Source of the DNA: JAAFHB01 sp942493325
GTDB lineage: Bacteria > Bacteroidota > Bacteroidia > Bacteroidales > Prolixibacteraceae
NCBI GenBank assembly: GCA_942493325.1
Contig: OW818689.1
Coordinates: forward strand, 124,001-188,000
Direction of reading: 5' to 3'
DNA: 64,000 nt
The notes under the pieces are model-generated. The model made no database searches and was not told where the DNA came from. It saw only the letters and a program-made list of their open reading frames with translations. The translations under genes were made by a program, and so were the position numbers. Numbering within the stretch: position 1 is the first letter of the stretch; every line of letters starts with the position of its first letter. Of the stretch, positions 1-8,437 are shown piece by piece.

Positions 1-3000
1 TTTTGTTTTAATTCTTTTCAGCAAATCGGTTAAAAGGGGTTTTTCGATACCACTTTGAAAGGGTAGTCGTTTATCCAGGTAACTGTAAAATTTCAGATCG
101 TTGATGGTCAGTTTTTTAGCATTGATGGAAGTATCATTGATCAACAGATCAAAATCGATATCCTCAGCTTTAATCAGGCCGGTATTTAGCCGCATATAAT
201 TACTTCGATACTGTCTGCCTTGCAAAAATGCTTCCTTGTCTTCCAAAGGCGAATAGGTTATGCTGTCAATAGCCAGGCTGTTGGAATATTTATCGAACGT
301 AACGTTGTAACTTTGAATTCTTGTTGTGTTATTTGCAAAAGCAATATTTGCGTTTGAAATCCTGAAAGAATCATTGCTTTGGACCAGTTTCATGAGATCC
401 GACACATTCTCGTTATTCAATTTTAGGTTTCCGAAATCCAGACTTTTTATTGTAATTTCTTGTTTGACAGTATCATCCTGAAGCGAATTCACCTGCAGCC
501 CGGAAGATTTTAAAGTGTCCAGGTTAAATGACCAGCTGCTTTTGTTTTGCTGATTTCCGGGATTAAACCTGAAATCAGATCCAAACACGGCAACTGACTC
601 CTTCCCGGTGGAAACCGACCTGAGTTTATCATTTTCAAAGGCCGGTTTTATCAATGAAATACGAATACTTTCGGCCTCTGCCATTTCACCGTCAGAACGC
701 AACCCCAGCAGGTTCCAGTTCGACTTTCCCGGATCCAGCTTTAAATTTGTCGGAAAATTGGCCGGGAGATGGGTCAGTTCTGGCTGATTAATTGTTAACC
801 TTCTGATATTTACCGGTGGAATACCACCACGACCCGCTTCTCTGGTTTGTAACTCCAAACCGACGGGTCGAGTTTCAAAAGAAATTACCGGTTTTTGTAA
901 TTCAATGAAATCAGCCGTGATTATACCATTTGTGTTTTCGTAAATATCAGCCGAAAAAATCAACGTTGGAATAAAAACATTAATTATTTCTTTGTTTGCC
1001 GGTAGCCTGATCATGACATTACTTAACGTAGATATTTTCTGATTCTGAATGTTAAAGCTTGAAATATTGCTTTTTACCTGGCTTTGATTAAAGGTAAATG
1101 ATTGTCCATCGATAGTAAGGCCATTAATTTTGGGTTGCTGATCGCCCTCAATAACAATTTTATCAGTCGTGATCTGATTCACCAGGGTTGACATTTCAAA
1201 ATTATTCCCGCGAAAATTTAACATTGTTGTTTCCCCTGAAAGATGGCCGATCGTAAATTTGTAATCCAGTATTACTTTCGCTGAACCGTCTTTATCTTTT
1301 TCACTCTTTGATGTACTCATCGTTAAATCTGCCTTTGCCCAGGTAAATTTATCAATTGAAATATTATCGGCAGCATTAAATTTAATCCCCTTAAGTGAAA
1401 CGTTTTCCATCTTTGCCTGAAAACTTTGATCCGCATTTTCCCGGATGATCTGACTAAATCTTAGTGAGTTATTTTCTTTGGAAAAACTTCCCTCTTTTAT
1501 CAATAGCTGAACTTTAGGATTTTGGAATTTTCCGTCAGTAAAAGAAAGGTTATCAAGGGCATCAACAACTCTGAAAGCATTTTCGGACTGAAGTATCTGA
1601 TTTGCATTTAAGCTGGCGTTTATGTGATTAATGGAAAAATTTGTTCCTTTAAAATCTTCAATGCTGATTGAGCCGTCTTTAATCAATATGTCATCAATCT
1701 GAACCTTTGCCCTGAATTCTTCCATCACACTGAATGGATTTTTATTGCTGTTTGTACCAGCGGTATCACCCCTTTTCGTGCCCGGAATTTTAAAATTCAG
1801 TTCCGGTTTTACCATTATTACATTTCCCGCGACTATTCTACTCTCATATAGCAGCATAGCCCAGTTGATGTTGTTAAATTCAAAAGCCTCCATCGTAACC
1901 TCCCTGCTGAGACGTTCCTGATTTGCTTCTGTGGGGCCGATCCTTAAATTTAAAAGCGAAATTGTCCTGTTCTGGATTTGAATATTGTCAAACCTGACAA
2001 CATATAAGCTATCGGGACTAAATCCGGCATAGTTGCGCACATCGAGATTAAATCGGCCAACCTTTATTGGCACATCAGGATCACTTTTTACCAAAACATT
2101 TTCAATGCTAAAATTGCTGTTTGATGTATTGTAAACACGTGATTGATCCCCTTTTTTGGTGACAATTTTTACTTTGGCATTTTGGATTGTCAGATAGCCG
2201 ATGTCCAGATTTCCCAACATTTTTTTGAGTATAAAATCGAGCGAATCTTTTTTTAGAAGATCATTTTTGAGGGCATCTCTGTTTTTTTGTTTTTCCTTCA
2301 GGGGGATAAGGAAAGTAACATCAGGATTAATACATAATGCCGAATCCATTTTCAGAATATCCTCGTTGACCAGCAGATTAAGATCAAGTTTCGAAATTCG
2401 CACGGTGTCGACAAAGCTGCTAAATTCACCATAGGATAAATCTGCCTGTTTTCCGTAAATGTAACAACTATCGAGTTTGACAGTCTGGTTTCCGGTGTTG
2501 AGACTAAATCGTTTAAACTTCAATCCGTGAAATCCATCCAAAAATAAGATATCCTGATTAAATACTTCAAGTAAAATTCGGTCGGCGAACAAAAACCGGT
2601 TATCGGAAGGTTTCTGATCGGCAGTAACTTTATTAACGGTGAGATTAAGACGGGAGACCTCAACAGGATTATTGTCCGGATTTACAAAATCAACAATTTT
2701 AAACCTTGCTGAATTAATGTGCAAATAATTCAGATTTAGCACGTTTAATACTATTTCAAGTGATTGGTAAACTTTACTCATTTCTTCGGGCAGCGAGATT
2801 TTCTTTTTGATCCCCTCTTTATATTTAAACACGTCAATCTCCGGATTTAGTATAAGGACCGAATCGACCAGTATTCGCCTGCCTAACAAGAAGGGAATGA
2901 AATATTTAGCCCGGAAAGATATATTTTCAGCCTTAATATGGTAACCGGTTACTGTGGTGCTGGTGTCCTTTGTCCGAAGCTCAGGTTCTCTGAATTCAAA

Positions 3001-3186
3001 TCTCAGGTGAATGATATCGAGCTTAACTTTCTCAACATTAAACAGTAGTTCTCCATTTGACTGAGATTTTACCAGTTGCTCCAGTAATGATTCAGCCCGG
3101 TGTATCGCGATGAAATAAATCATAAAAGCCGTAAATGCAACAATGAATGTTACGATTGCGGGAACTATTAACTTTTTACGACGCAT
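1..3186 (-). CDS. AsmA-like large envelope protein, C-terminus cut by window edge
   Basis: An open frame of 1062 codons starts at the ATG at 3186 and runs off the left edge with no stop. The protein begins with a basic stretch (MRRKK) and one hydrophobic segment (about residues 5-27). The rest is a long beta-rich periplasmic region of repeated short strands with many Asn, Ser and Ile/Val residues. This is the usual look of AsmA/DUF748/TamB-like proteins, which sit in the inner membrane and span toward the outer membrane, with roles in lipid transport and outer-membrane homeostasis. The family call comes from architecture, not from a diagnostic motif, so the exact subfamily is open. It lies 109 nt downstream of the calcium ATPase on the same strand, but a strong hairpin between them suggests separate transcription. 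Confidence 0.75.
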   Translation of the reverse strand, partial: MRRKKLIVPAIVTFIVAFTAFMIYFIAIHRAESLLEQLVKSQSNGELLFNVEKVKLDIIHLRFEFREPELRTKDTSTTVTGYHIKAENISFRAKYFIPFLLGRRILVDSVLILNPEIDVFKYKEGIKKKISLPEEMSKVYQSLEIVLNVLNLNYLHINSARFKIVDFVNPDNNPVEVSRLNLTVNKVTADQKPSDNRFLFADRILLEVFNQDILFLDGFHGLKFKRFSLNTGNQTVKLDSCYIYGKQADLSYGEFSSFVDTVRISKLDLNLLVNEDILKMDSALCINPDVTFLIPLKEKQKNRDALKNDLLKKDSLDFILKKMLGNLDIGYLTIQNAKVKIVTKKGDQSRVYNTSNSNFSIENVLVKSDPDVPIKVGRFNLDVRNYAGFSPDSLYVVRFDNIQIQNRTISLLNLRIGPTEANQERLSREVTMEAFEFNNINWAMLLYESRIVAGNVIMVKPELNFKIPGTKRGDTAGTNSNKNPFSVMEEFRAKVQIDDILIKDGSISIEDFKGTNFSINHINASLNANQILQSENAFRVVDALDNLSFTDGKFQNPKVQLLIKEGSFSKENNSLRFSQIIRENADQSFQAKMENVSLKGIKFNAADNISIDKFTWAKADLTMSTSKSEKDKDGSAKVILDYKFTIGHLSGETTMLNFRGNNFEMSTLVNQITTDKIVIEGDQQPKINGLTIDGQSFTFNQSQVKSNISSFNIQNQKISTLSNVMIRLPANKEIINVFIPTLIFSADIYENTNGIITADFIELQKPVISFETRPVGLELQTREAGRGGIPPVNIRRLTINQPELTHLPANFPTNLKLDPGKSNWNLLGLRSDGEMAEAESIRISLIKPAFENDKLRSVSTGKESVAVFGSDFRFNPGNQQNKSSWSFNLDTLKSSGLQVNSLQDDTVKQEITIKSLDFGNLKLNNENVSDLMKLVQSNDSFRISNANIAFANNTTRIQSYNVTFDKYSNSLAIDSITYSPLEDKEAFLQGRQYRSNYMRLNTGLIKAEDIDFDLLINDTSINAKKLTINDLKFYSYLDKRLPFQSGIEKPLLTDLLKRIKTK

Positions 3187-3240
3187 GCTTTACTTCTTTT
3201 GTTCAAATTCCTTTGTCAAGGATTAAAATTAACAAAACAC

Positions 3241-3269
3241 AAAAATAGGGGAATATTTCCCCTATTTTT
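3241..3269 (-). terminator. Rho-independent terminator after the calcium ATPase
   Basis: A perfect inverted repeat with 13-nt arms (AAAAATAGGGGAA) and a 3-nt loop is flanked by A and T runs, so it could work in both directions. It sits 27 nt past the ATPase stop codon. Confidence 0.8.
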
Positions 3270-3295
3270 CAGTGTTGTTAAAGGGATAGAATCGA

Positions 3296-6175
3296 TTAAA
3301 TCTTTTTGAAAAGCCTTCTTATTTCACCGATCCAAAGTACCAGCGAGGTTGATCCGATGATGATTAACCAGTCCTTTAAAGATAACGGTACAGTTCTGAA
3401 CACTTCCCCGCCAAATTCCACGATCAGTATCTGACCGATAAGAATGAGAAAGGCCACCAGGATAAAACCAATACTCTGACCCATGTTGCTGAAGGCAGAT
3501 TTGCCGGTTGCAAAAGCTTTGGCGTTAAACATGTTCCAGAATTGAAGCATTACAAAAAAAGTGAAAAAACGCGACAAGTCATAAGGGCTTATTTCGCCAT
3601 TTTCAGTAAAATAATACAACAATCCCAGGAGCATACCAACGAAGGCAAGGCCAACAAATAAGATATTGGTGCGCATTACCGGTGTAATGATAAAATCGTC
3701 ATTTTTACGCGGTTTCCTTTCCATCACTTTTTCATTTGGTGGGAGTGAAGCCAGGGCACCGGCGGCAAAAGTATCCATGATCAGATTAACCCAAAGCATT
3801 TGAGTCACTGTTAACGGAAGTTCATTGCCGAAGACAGATCCGAGTAAAACAATGATTAAAGCAGCGACATTAATTGTTAACTGAAACAGGATAAAACGCT
3901 GTATATTCTGGTACAGTGACCTTCCCCACATAACAGCTGTGGCGATGCTGTTAAAGGAATCGTCCAGTAAAGTGATATCACTGGCCTCTTTAGCCACTGA
4001 TGTTCCTGAACCCATTGATAAACCAACATGAGCAAAGTTCAGGGCAGGTGCATCGTTGGTGCCATCACCGGTAACTGCAACCACGGAGCCTGTCTTTTGC
4101 AGTAACTGGACCAAACGCTGTTTATCAGTTGGCCTTGCACGACACATGATTTTCATATGCTGTACCCGCAGAGAGGCCTCTTCGTCGCTCATTGCTTCAA
4201 ATTCGGTACCCGTAATAATGTTATGCACATGGTCACTGTCATTCCAAATTCCGATCTGGCGTCCAATCTCGCGGGCAGTTCCCGGGGTGTCACCGGTAAC
4301 GATTTTTACATCGATTCCTGCATTCAGACATTTTTGCACAGCACCCGGTACCTCAAGACGAACGGGATCTGTAATGGCTACAACTCCAAGGAAAGTTAAA
4401 TTTGTGTTTGCCAGGTTGCCGCTGACAAAGCGGTCCTTATCATCTTCAATAATCTCGTACGCAAATCCAAGGGTCCGCATAGCCTGGTTCTGATACTGAA
4501 GCAGAAGCTCCTCAATAGGAATGGTGGCTGCAACAACAGATTTTCGTTCGCCTTCGTAAAGAACATCCTTGCATTTTGAAAGCACAATTTCAGGTGCCCC
4601 TTTAACGTAAAGCACTTTTTTATTGAGTAATGGAGATTCTACAATGGTAGCCATAAATTTCCGCTCTGTCGAAAATGTCAATTGTTCTGTGATTATGGCT
4701 TCTTCCCGTAACTCAAGATAATTGATCCCAAGATTATGCAACCAAAGCAGAAGTGCTGCTTCGGTAGGATTACCTAATGTCTTAACTAATTTATCATCAG
4801 ATAAATCCAGATAAGCAGTTGAATTTACTGAGATTCCTTCTTTAATCAGACTGCTCAGTTCGTCGGTTGAAAGATGCTGATCTTTTAACCCAAAGAAATT
4901 GGTTTTTGCAACCTGCATCTGGTTTTGTGTTAAGGTTCCTGTTTTATCGGTGCAAATTACCGTAGTCGCACCAATGGTTTCGCAGGCGTGCATTTTCCTG
5001 ACCAGATTATTGGCCTGAAGCATTTTACGCATACTTAATGCCAGACTCAACGTCACGCTCATAGGCAGACCTTCGGGAACAGCAACAACAATCAGCGTTA
5101 CAGCAACCATAAAATACTGCAGAATTCGTCCGGCGACATCGACACTTACCCACGATTCGGGCAGCAAAGGGTTGATTCCAACTAAAAGTCCAATTGATAT
5201 CAGAACGATAAAGGTAAGTATGCCGAAGCCAAACCATTTTAACCAACCGCCTTCTGCTATACTCTTTGGAAGTTGCTTTTCGGTTCCAAGCAATTCATAT
5301 CCATCGTAAATTATTGGCACCCATACTTTTGCCAGGGCTACCATTGCCGAGATTATGACTATACCAACCGATCCCAATTGCTTTAAGGAATAGGTAACAT
5401 CCCCAAGGAAAAGATCTTTTACAAATAAGGCTGTGAAGGTGAGTACTGCTAGACCAAAACCGACAACCCCGATAAATTTGGCAAGGCCATCGAGCTGTTT
5501 ATTCAACGGTGTCTCTTCGCCACTCATTTCGGTTGATTTCTCGGCTACCTTCCCGTATTCGGTGGCGTCACCTACATTACGGATTTCCATTACTGCATGG
5601 CCATCCATGACTTTAGTACCACGCATTGCCCAATTGGATGGGTACGTAGATTCCTCGTCGAAATAGGCCGGATTGATTGTTTTATCAATAATAGGTTCAC
5701 CTGTGAGGCACGATTCATCGATCTGCAGCGATACCGCTTCTTTTAGTTCGCCATCGGCCGGTACTTCTTCTCCTGTTCCAAGCAATACAATATCACCTAC
5801 AACAATGTCTTTTTTGGGGATTTCGCTCACATTTCCGTTCCTGATCACTTTAATCAGGGTATCATCATTCACAAGGTTCAGGATGTCGAATTTTTTATTG
5901 GCATCCATCTCGAACCAGAACGCTACGCCGGTAGCCAGGAAAATAGCACAGAAAATTCCTATCGTCTCTGCAAATTCCTGGTGAACAAAGGCAATACCCA
6001 GAGAGAGAAATGCCGCAATTAGTAATATCCGGATGATAGGATCTTCAAATTTTTCAAGAAATAATTTCCATAACGGATCGCGCTTTGGCGGGGAAAGGAG
6101 ATTATTGCCGTATTTTTTCCGACTTTCAATGACCTGCTCGCTCGTGAGGCCTGTGTAGTGCTTTTTGTGTTCCAT
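3296..6175 (-). CDS. Calcium-translocating P-type ATPase, PMCA type
   Basis: This is an inner-membrane pump that exports Ca2+ using ATP. The 959-residue length is normal for P2B/P2A ATPases. Seen in order: an N-terminal cation-ATPase domain, actuator motif TGEP (about residue 158), M4 ion-site motif PEGLP (about 366), phosphorylation motif DKTGTLT (Asp about 410), hinge motif GDGTNDAP (about 701), and an M6 segment with NLIMDTFA, the form typical of PMCA-type pumps with a single calcium site. At least eight membrane segments are evident. The ATG at 6175 is the natural start. There is a terminator just downstream. The upstream region carries an element shared with the Ter operon promoter (see 6216-6265), so both may respond to the same signal. 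A related cation as substrate cannot be excluded from sequence alone. Confidence 0.93.
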   Translation of the reverse strand: MEHKKHYTGLTSEQVIESRKKYGNNLLSPPKRDPLWKLFLEKFEDPIIRILLIAAFLSLGIAFVHQEFAETIGIFCAIFLATGVAFWFEMDANKKFDILNLVNDDTLIKVIRNGNVSEIPKKDIVVGDIVLLGTGEEVPADGELKEAVSLQIDESCLTGEPIIDKTINPAYFDEESTYPSNWAMRGTKVMDGHAVMEIRNVGDATEYGKVAEKSTEMSGEETPLNKQLDGLAKFIGVVGFGLAVLTFTALFVKDLFLGDVTYSLKQLGSVGIVIISAMVALAKVWVPIIYDGYELLGTEKQLPKSIAEGGWLKWFGFGILTFIVLISIGLLVGINPLLPESWVSVDVAGRILQYFMVAVTLIVVAVPEGLPMSVTLSLALSMRKMLQANNLVRKMHACETIGATTVICTDKTGTLTQNQMQVAKTNFFGLKDQHLSTDELSSLIKEGISVNSTAYLDLSDDKLVKTLGNPTEAALLLWLHNLGINYLELREEAIITEQLTFSTERKFMATIVESPLLNKKVLYVKGAPEIVLSKCKDVLYEGERKSVVAATIPIEELLLQYQNQAMRTLGFAYEIIEDDKDRFVSGNLANTNLTFLGVVAITDPVRLEVPGAVQKCLNAGIDVKIVTGDTPGTAREIGRQIGIWNDSDHVHNIITGTEFEAMSDEEASLRVQHMKIMCRARPTDKQRLVQLLQKTGSVVAVTGDGTNDAPALNFAHVGLSMGSGTSVAKEASDITLLDDSFNSIATAVMWGRSLYQNIQRFILFQLTINVAALIIVLLGSVFGNELPLTVTQMLWVNLIMDTFAAGALASLPPNEKVMERKPRKNDDFIITPVMRTNILFVGLAFVGMLLGLLYYFTENGEISPYDLSRFFTFFVMLQFWNMFNAKAFATGKSAFSNMGQSIGFILVAFLILIGQILIVEFGGEVFRTVPLSLKDWLIIIGSTSLVLWIGEIRRLFKKI

Positions 6176-6215
6176 GTATTATTTACTTCTGGTTTTAATT
6201 TTTTATTAAGCGGTA

Positions 6216-6265
6216 TAAAGGTACATAATTCCCGGGTTACCGATTTTAACTGTAATGCCTCACAA
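6216..6265 (-). promoter_or_regulatory. Candidate promoter and regulator site of the calcium ATPase
   Basis: On the minus strand the core TTGTGAGGCAT begins at 6265 and is part of a 23-nt element (6243-6265) that matches the terD upstream region at 20 of 23 positions. A -7-like box TACCTTTA (6216-6223; Bacteroidota consensus TAnnTTTG) starts 42 nt further downstream. The ATG is 90 nt from the start of the element. The central 14 nt, TGTGAGGCATTACA, have imperfect dyad symmetry, as expected for a dimeric helix-turn-helix regulator. Which regulator binds is unknown. Confidence 0.5.
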
Positions 6266-6362
6266 TTTTAAAATTAATATTGCACATCATTTGTTTCAAT
6301 CGACGGATCATTAACAAACAAAGGAACATGAATTTTTGCCAAAGGTGGAAATTGTGATGTAA

Positions 6363-6680
6363 TCAGAGGATGGTCTCTTTATTTCTTGGCGGTTGCCATA
6401 AGGAAGTGGAATAATTGAAAATTGAAATACGGTTCCGGGAGATTGGTATTTGAAAAATATTATCAACCACTGCACGAAATTCAGAAATCGGGTTGATTTG
6501 TTCATCATCATAAAAATCAATCTCCGAAACAGGATTATTCACCTCTTTTTTGGTGTCTGTGGAACGCTCTGAATTGATTAGCTGAATATCAGAAGAATTT
6601 GAATATCCGTTTATTCCTGAGCAGAGAAGAACTCCCAGTAAAAAGATAATCCGTAACAATATTTTTCGTTGTCTGTCCAT
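6363..6680 (-). CDS. Small exported protein of unknown function
   Basis: A 105-residue frame starting at the ATG at 6680 (a GTG one codon upstream is also possible). It opens with a basic N-terminus (MDRQRK) followed by a hydrophobic segment ending near CSGINGYS, which looks like a signal peptide or possibly a lipoprotein-type leader. The mature part is short, polar and Ser/Asn/Ile-rich, with no motif I recognise. It stands alone between the calcium ATPase and the Ter operon, on the same strand as both. Support is the signal peptide and the absence of a better frame here; it could still be a chance frame. Confidence 0.45.
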   Translation of the reverse strand: MDRQRKILLRIIFLLGVLLCSGINGYSNSSDIQLINSERSTDTKKEVNNPVSEIDFYDDEQINPISEFRAVVDNIFQIPISRNRISIFNYSTSLWQPPRNKETIL

Positions 6681-6841
6681 CACGTAACAAGAGTAATAGT
6701 ATTTTTTATAACTTTGAAAATGTGCACGTTAAATAATTATTAATAAATAAATCCTTAAATAATTGCGATCGGAATTACAACTACATTGAATACTACAAAA
6801 TCGATCAACGAGCCCGATGATCGTTGTGCCTTGATTTCGAA

Positions 6842-7684
6842 TTATTCGGATACCATCTCTCCGATGAGGAGCAGATTGACAGTATATTCCGGAAATTTAT
6901 AATATTCATTTCCTAATGCCTTGTAATATAAGGTGTTGATAAATGATTGTTTTTGGTTTTTAAGGAATACCCGGCATGCATTATGATTACTGTTAAGGAT
7001 ATATTTGACAATCCGTGTATTAAATTCAAAATCATCCTGATTTACAATAGATTGAAGATCAGTTATCTCCTTAACGAAGAAATGGTTCAGATAGTTTTCC
7101 GTTTTGGGGCAAATAGCAGGATCGGTAAGCTCGGCGAAATAAAGCATATAACAATGATTTTGAATGTCAAAATCATCTAACATTTTGATTATGATTCGCT
7201 CGTGAGTACCCGTGATCTTTATATCATCGAGAAATATCAGGATCTTGTTTTGAAGTAACGCTTCATCGATATGAAATTTGTCTCCCTTGATCAGGTTATA
7301 CCGTTGCTCTGCTGTCATCTCACCATAGTCTTCACGATAGGTTACACTCCGGTGTATTTTTCCTGTTTCTGCCGGTGAATATCCGTTTTTGTAGAGAAAC
7401 TGATTGAGTTTGTCAACGAAATGGATAGTCATAAAATAGGATGCCGTTGGAATATGGGAATAGGCACTGGGCAATACCACAATTGGTTTCCCTGTATAAC
7501 TAAATTTAAAAAGTTGATTAATAAAACGATCTGCAAGGGTATAACCGAATTCGCGCGCAATTGTTGTAGATCCGAATTTAAACTTTGAGTATTTTTCAGC
7601 CGGAAAATCAAAATTCTTTGGGTCCGTTACCTGGAATGCGCTAAACTTTTCGGTTGTTCTTTTATAAGTGTCTTTTAATATCAT
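6842..7684 (-). CDS. Phosphoribosyltransferase-like protein of the Ter system
   Basis: A 280-residue protein if started at the ATG at 7684, which overlaps the end of the upstream HAD gene by 23 nt; a longer frame reaches 7786 but lies wholly inside the HAD gene. The clearest motif is FLDDIKITGTHE (about residues 150-162), a PRPP-binding loop of the type I phosphoribosyltransferase fold preceded by beta-strand residues ILI. The N-terminal half contains PIVVLPSAYSHIPTAS, a second loop of the fold. Comparative work on Ter systems describes PRTase and HAD genes as part of a module proposed to make a nucleoside-like metabolite; that role is inferred here. It is the last gene of the Ter operon. Substrate unknown. 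Confidence 0.72.
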   Translation of the reverse strand: MILKDTYKRTTEKFSAFQVTDPKNFDFPAEKYSKFKFGSTTIAREFGYTLADRFINQLFKFSYTGKPIVVLPSAYSHIPTASYFMTIHFVDKLNQFLYKNGYSPAETGKIHRSVTYREDYGEMTAEQRYNLIKGDKFHIDEALLQNKILIFLDDIKITGTHERIIIKMLDDFDIQNHCYMLYFAELTDPAICPKTENYLNHFFVKEITDLQSIVNQDDFEFNTRIVKYILNSNHNACRVFLKNQKQSFINTLYYKALGNEYYKFPEYTVNLLLIGEMVSE

Positions 7685-8336
7685 CAATTGTATAATTCTG
7701 ATTTGTAATATGTAATGCCTTAAATCCGTAAGACAGGGCTCCTTCGAAATCGGCTTTATAATTATCGCCGACATGTAGTACTTCATCTTTTCGCACGGTC
7801 ACCTTCTCATAAACCTTTTCGAAAAAAGCAGCAGAAGGCTTCGATGCCTCAATTTCGTCCGAAAAAATGCAAAATACAAAATATTCGGCGATCTTTAGTT
7901 GTTTCAATGTCACGGCTATCGTGTTTCCTTCGATAAAACCCGTGTTGCTGCTAAGGTTTAGGGTATAGCCTTCGTCCTGCAAAGAATGTAACATCGGCTT
8001 TACAGAAGTGTTCAAAAATTGTGGTGGAAATTCCGTAAACAAATCGCAAACCTTTAAATTAATCTGGTTCAGCAATTCATCATTTAACACCAGGGGATCA
8101 TTTCCAAGATCCTGCAAAATACGGCGGTACATATGTCTTGTCGGAACTTTCTTTCCGGTGATTTCGTTCAGCCTGTCGCTGATCTTATCCGTTTTCTGAA
8201 CAATTTCCATGATATCCCTCACTGAGAATCGCCGCGGATTAAATTCTTTCTGCAAAAATATTGCTCTTTTCTCTTTGAATTCGGGGTGCGATTTTATTAA
8301 TGTTAACCAGAGATCGAATGAAATATGCCGGATCAA
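7662..8336 (-). CDS. HAD-family phosphatase of the Ter system
   Basis: A 224-residue HAD-like hydrolase. Motif I is FDLWLTL (nucleophile Asp at residue 8), motif II is SSNTG (about 129), the motif III Lys is in ASKPS (about 163-167) and motif IV is GDNYKAD (about 192). The second motif I Asp is replaced by Trp (DxW), a form found in several HAD subfamilies, so phosphatase activity is plausible but not certain. Because motif I lies so near the N-terminus, the start must be close to 8336, where the only candidate codon is TTG, an unusual start. Its 3' end overlaps the PRTase gene, suggesting translational coupling. Confidence 0.8.
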   Translation of the reverse strand: MIRHISFDLWLTLIKSHPEFKEKRAIFLQKEFNPRRFSVRDIMEIVQKTDKISDRLNEITGKKVPTRHMYRRILQDLGNDPLVLNDELLNQINLKVCDLFTEFPPQFLNTSVKPMLHSLQDEGYTLNLSSNTGFIEGNTIAVTLKQLKIAEYFVFCIFSDEIEASKPSAAFFEKVYEKVTVRKDEVLHVGDNYKADFEGALSYGFKALHITNQNYTIDDIKRHL

Positions 8337-8437
8337 ATTGTGTGTTTTTAAATTTTCGAATTCTGAATTCTTTATTTGCTACCTGGGATTTTAAGACAAT
8401 TTCACACCAGGATGGAGTACTATGAAAATTGCACGTA

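Noticed and set aside
4056..4493. 145-codon frame on the plus strand inside the calcium ATPase gene
   Set aside because: It lies wholly within a well-supported gene on the other strand and has no family features.
6311..6520. Second small frame overlapping the exported protein at 6.4 kb
   Set aside because: It uses another frame of the same strand and lacks the signal peptide seen in the 6363-6680 frame.
6803..6830. Inverted repeat CAACGA/TCGTTG after the PRTase gene as a terminator
   Set aside because: Only 6 bp with no T run; too weak to call.
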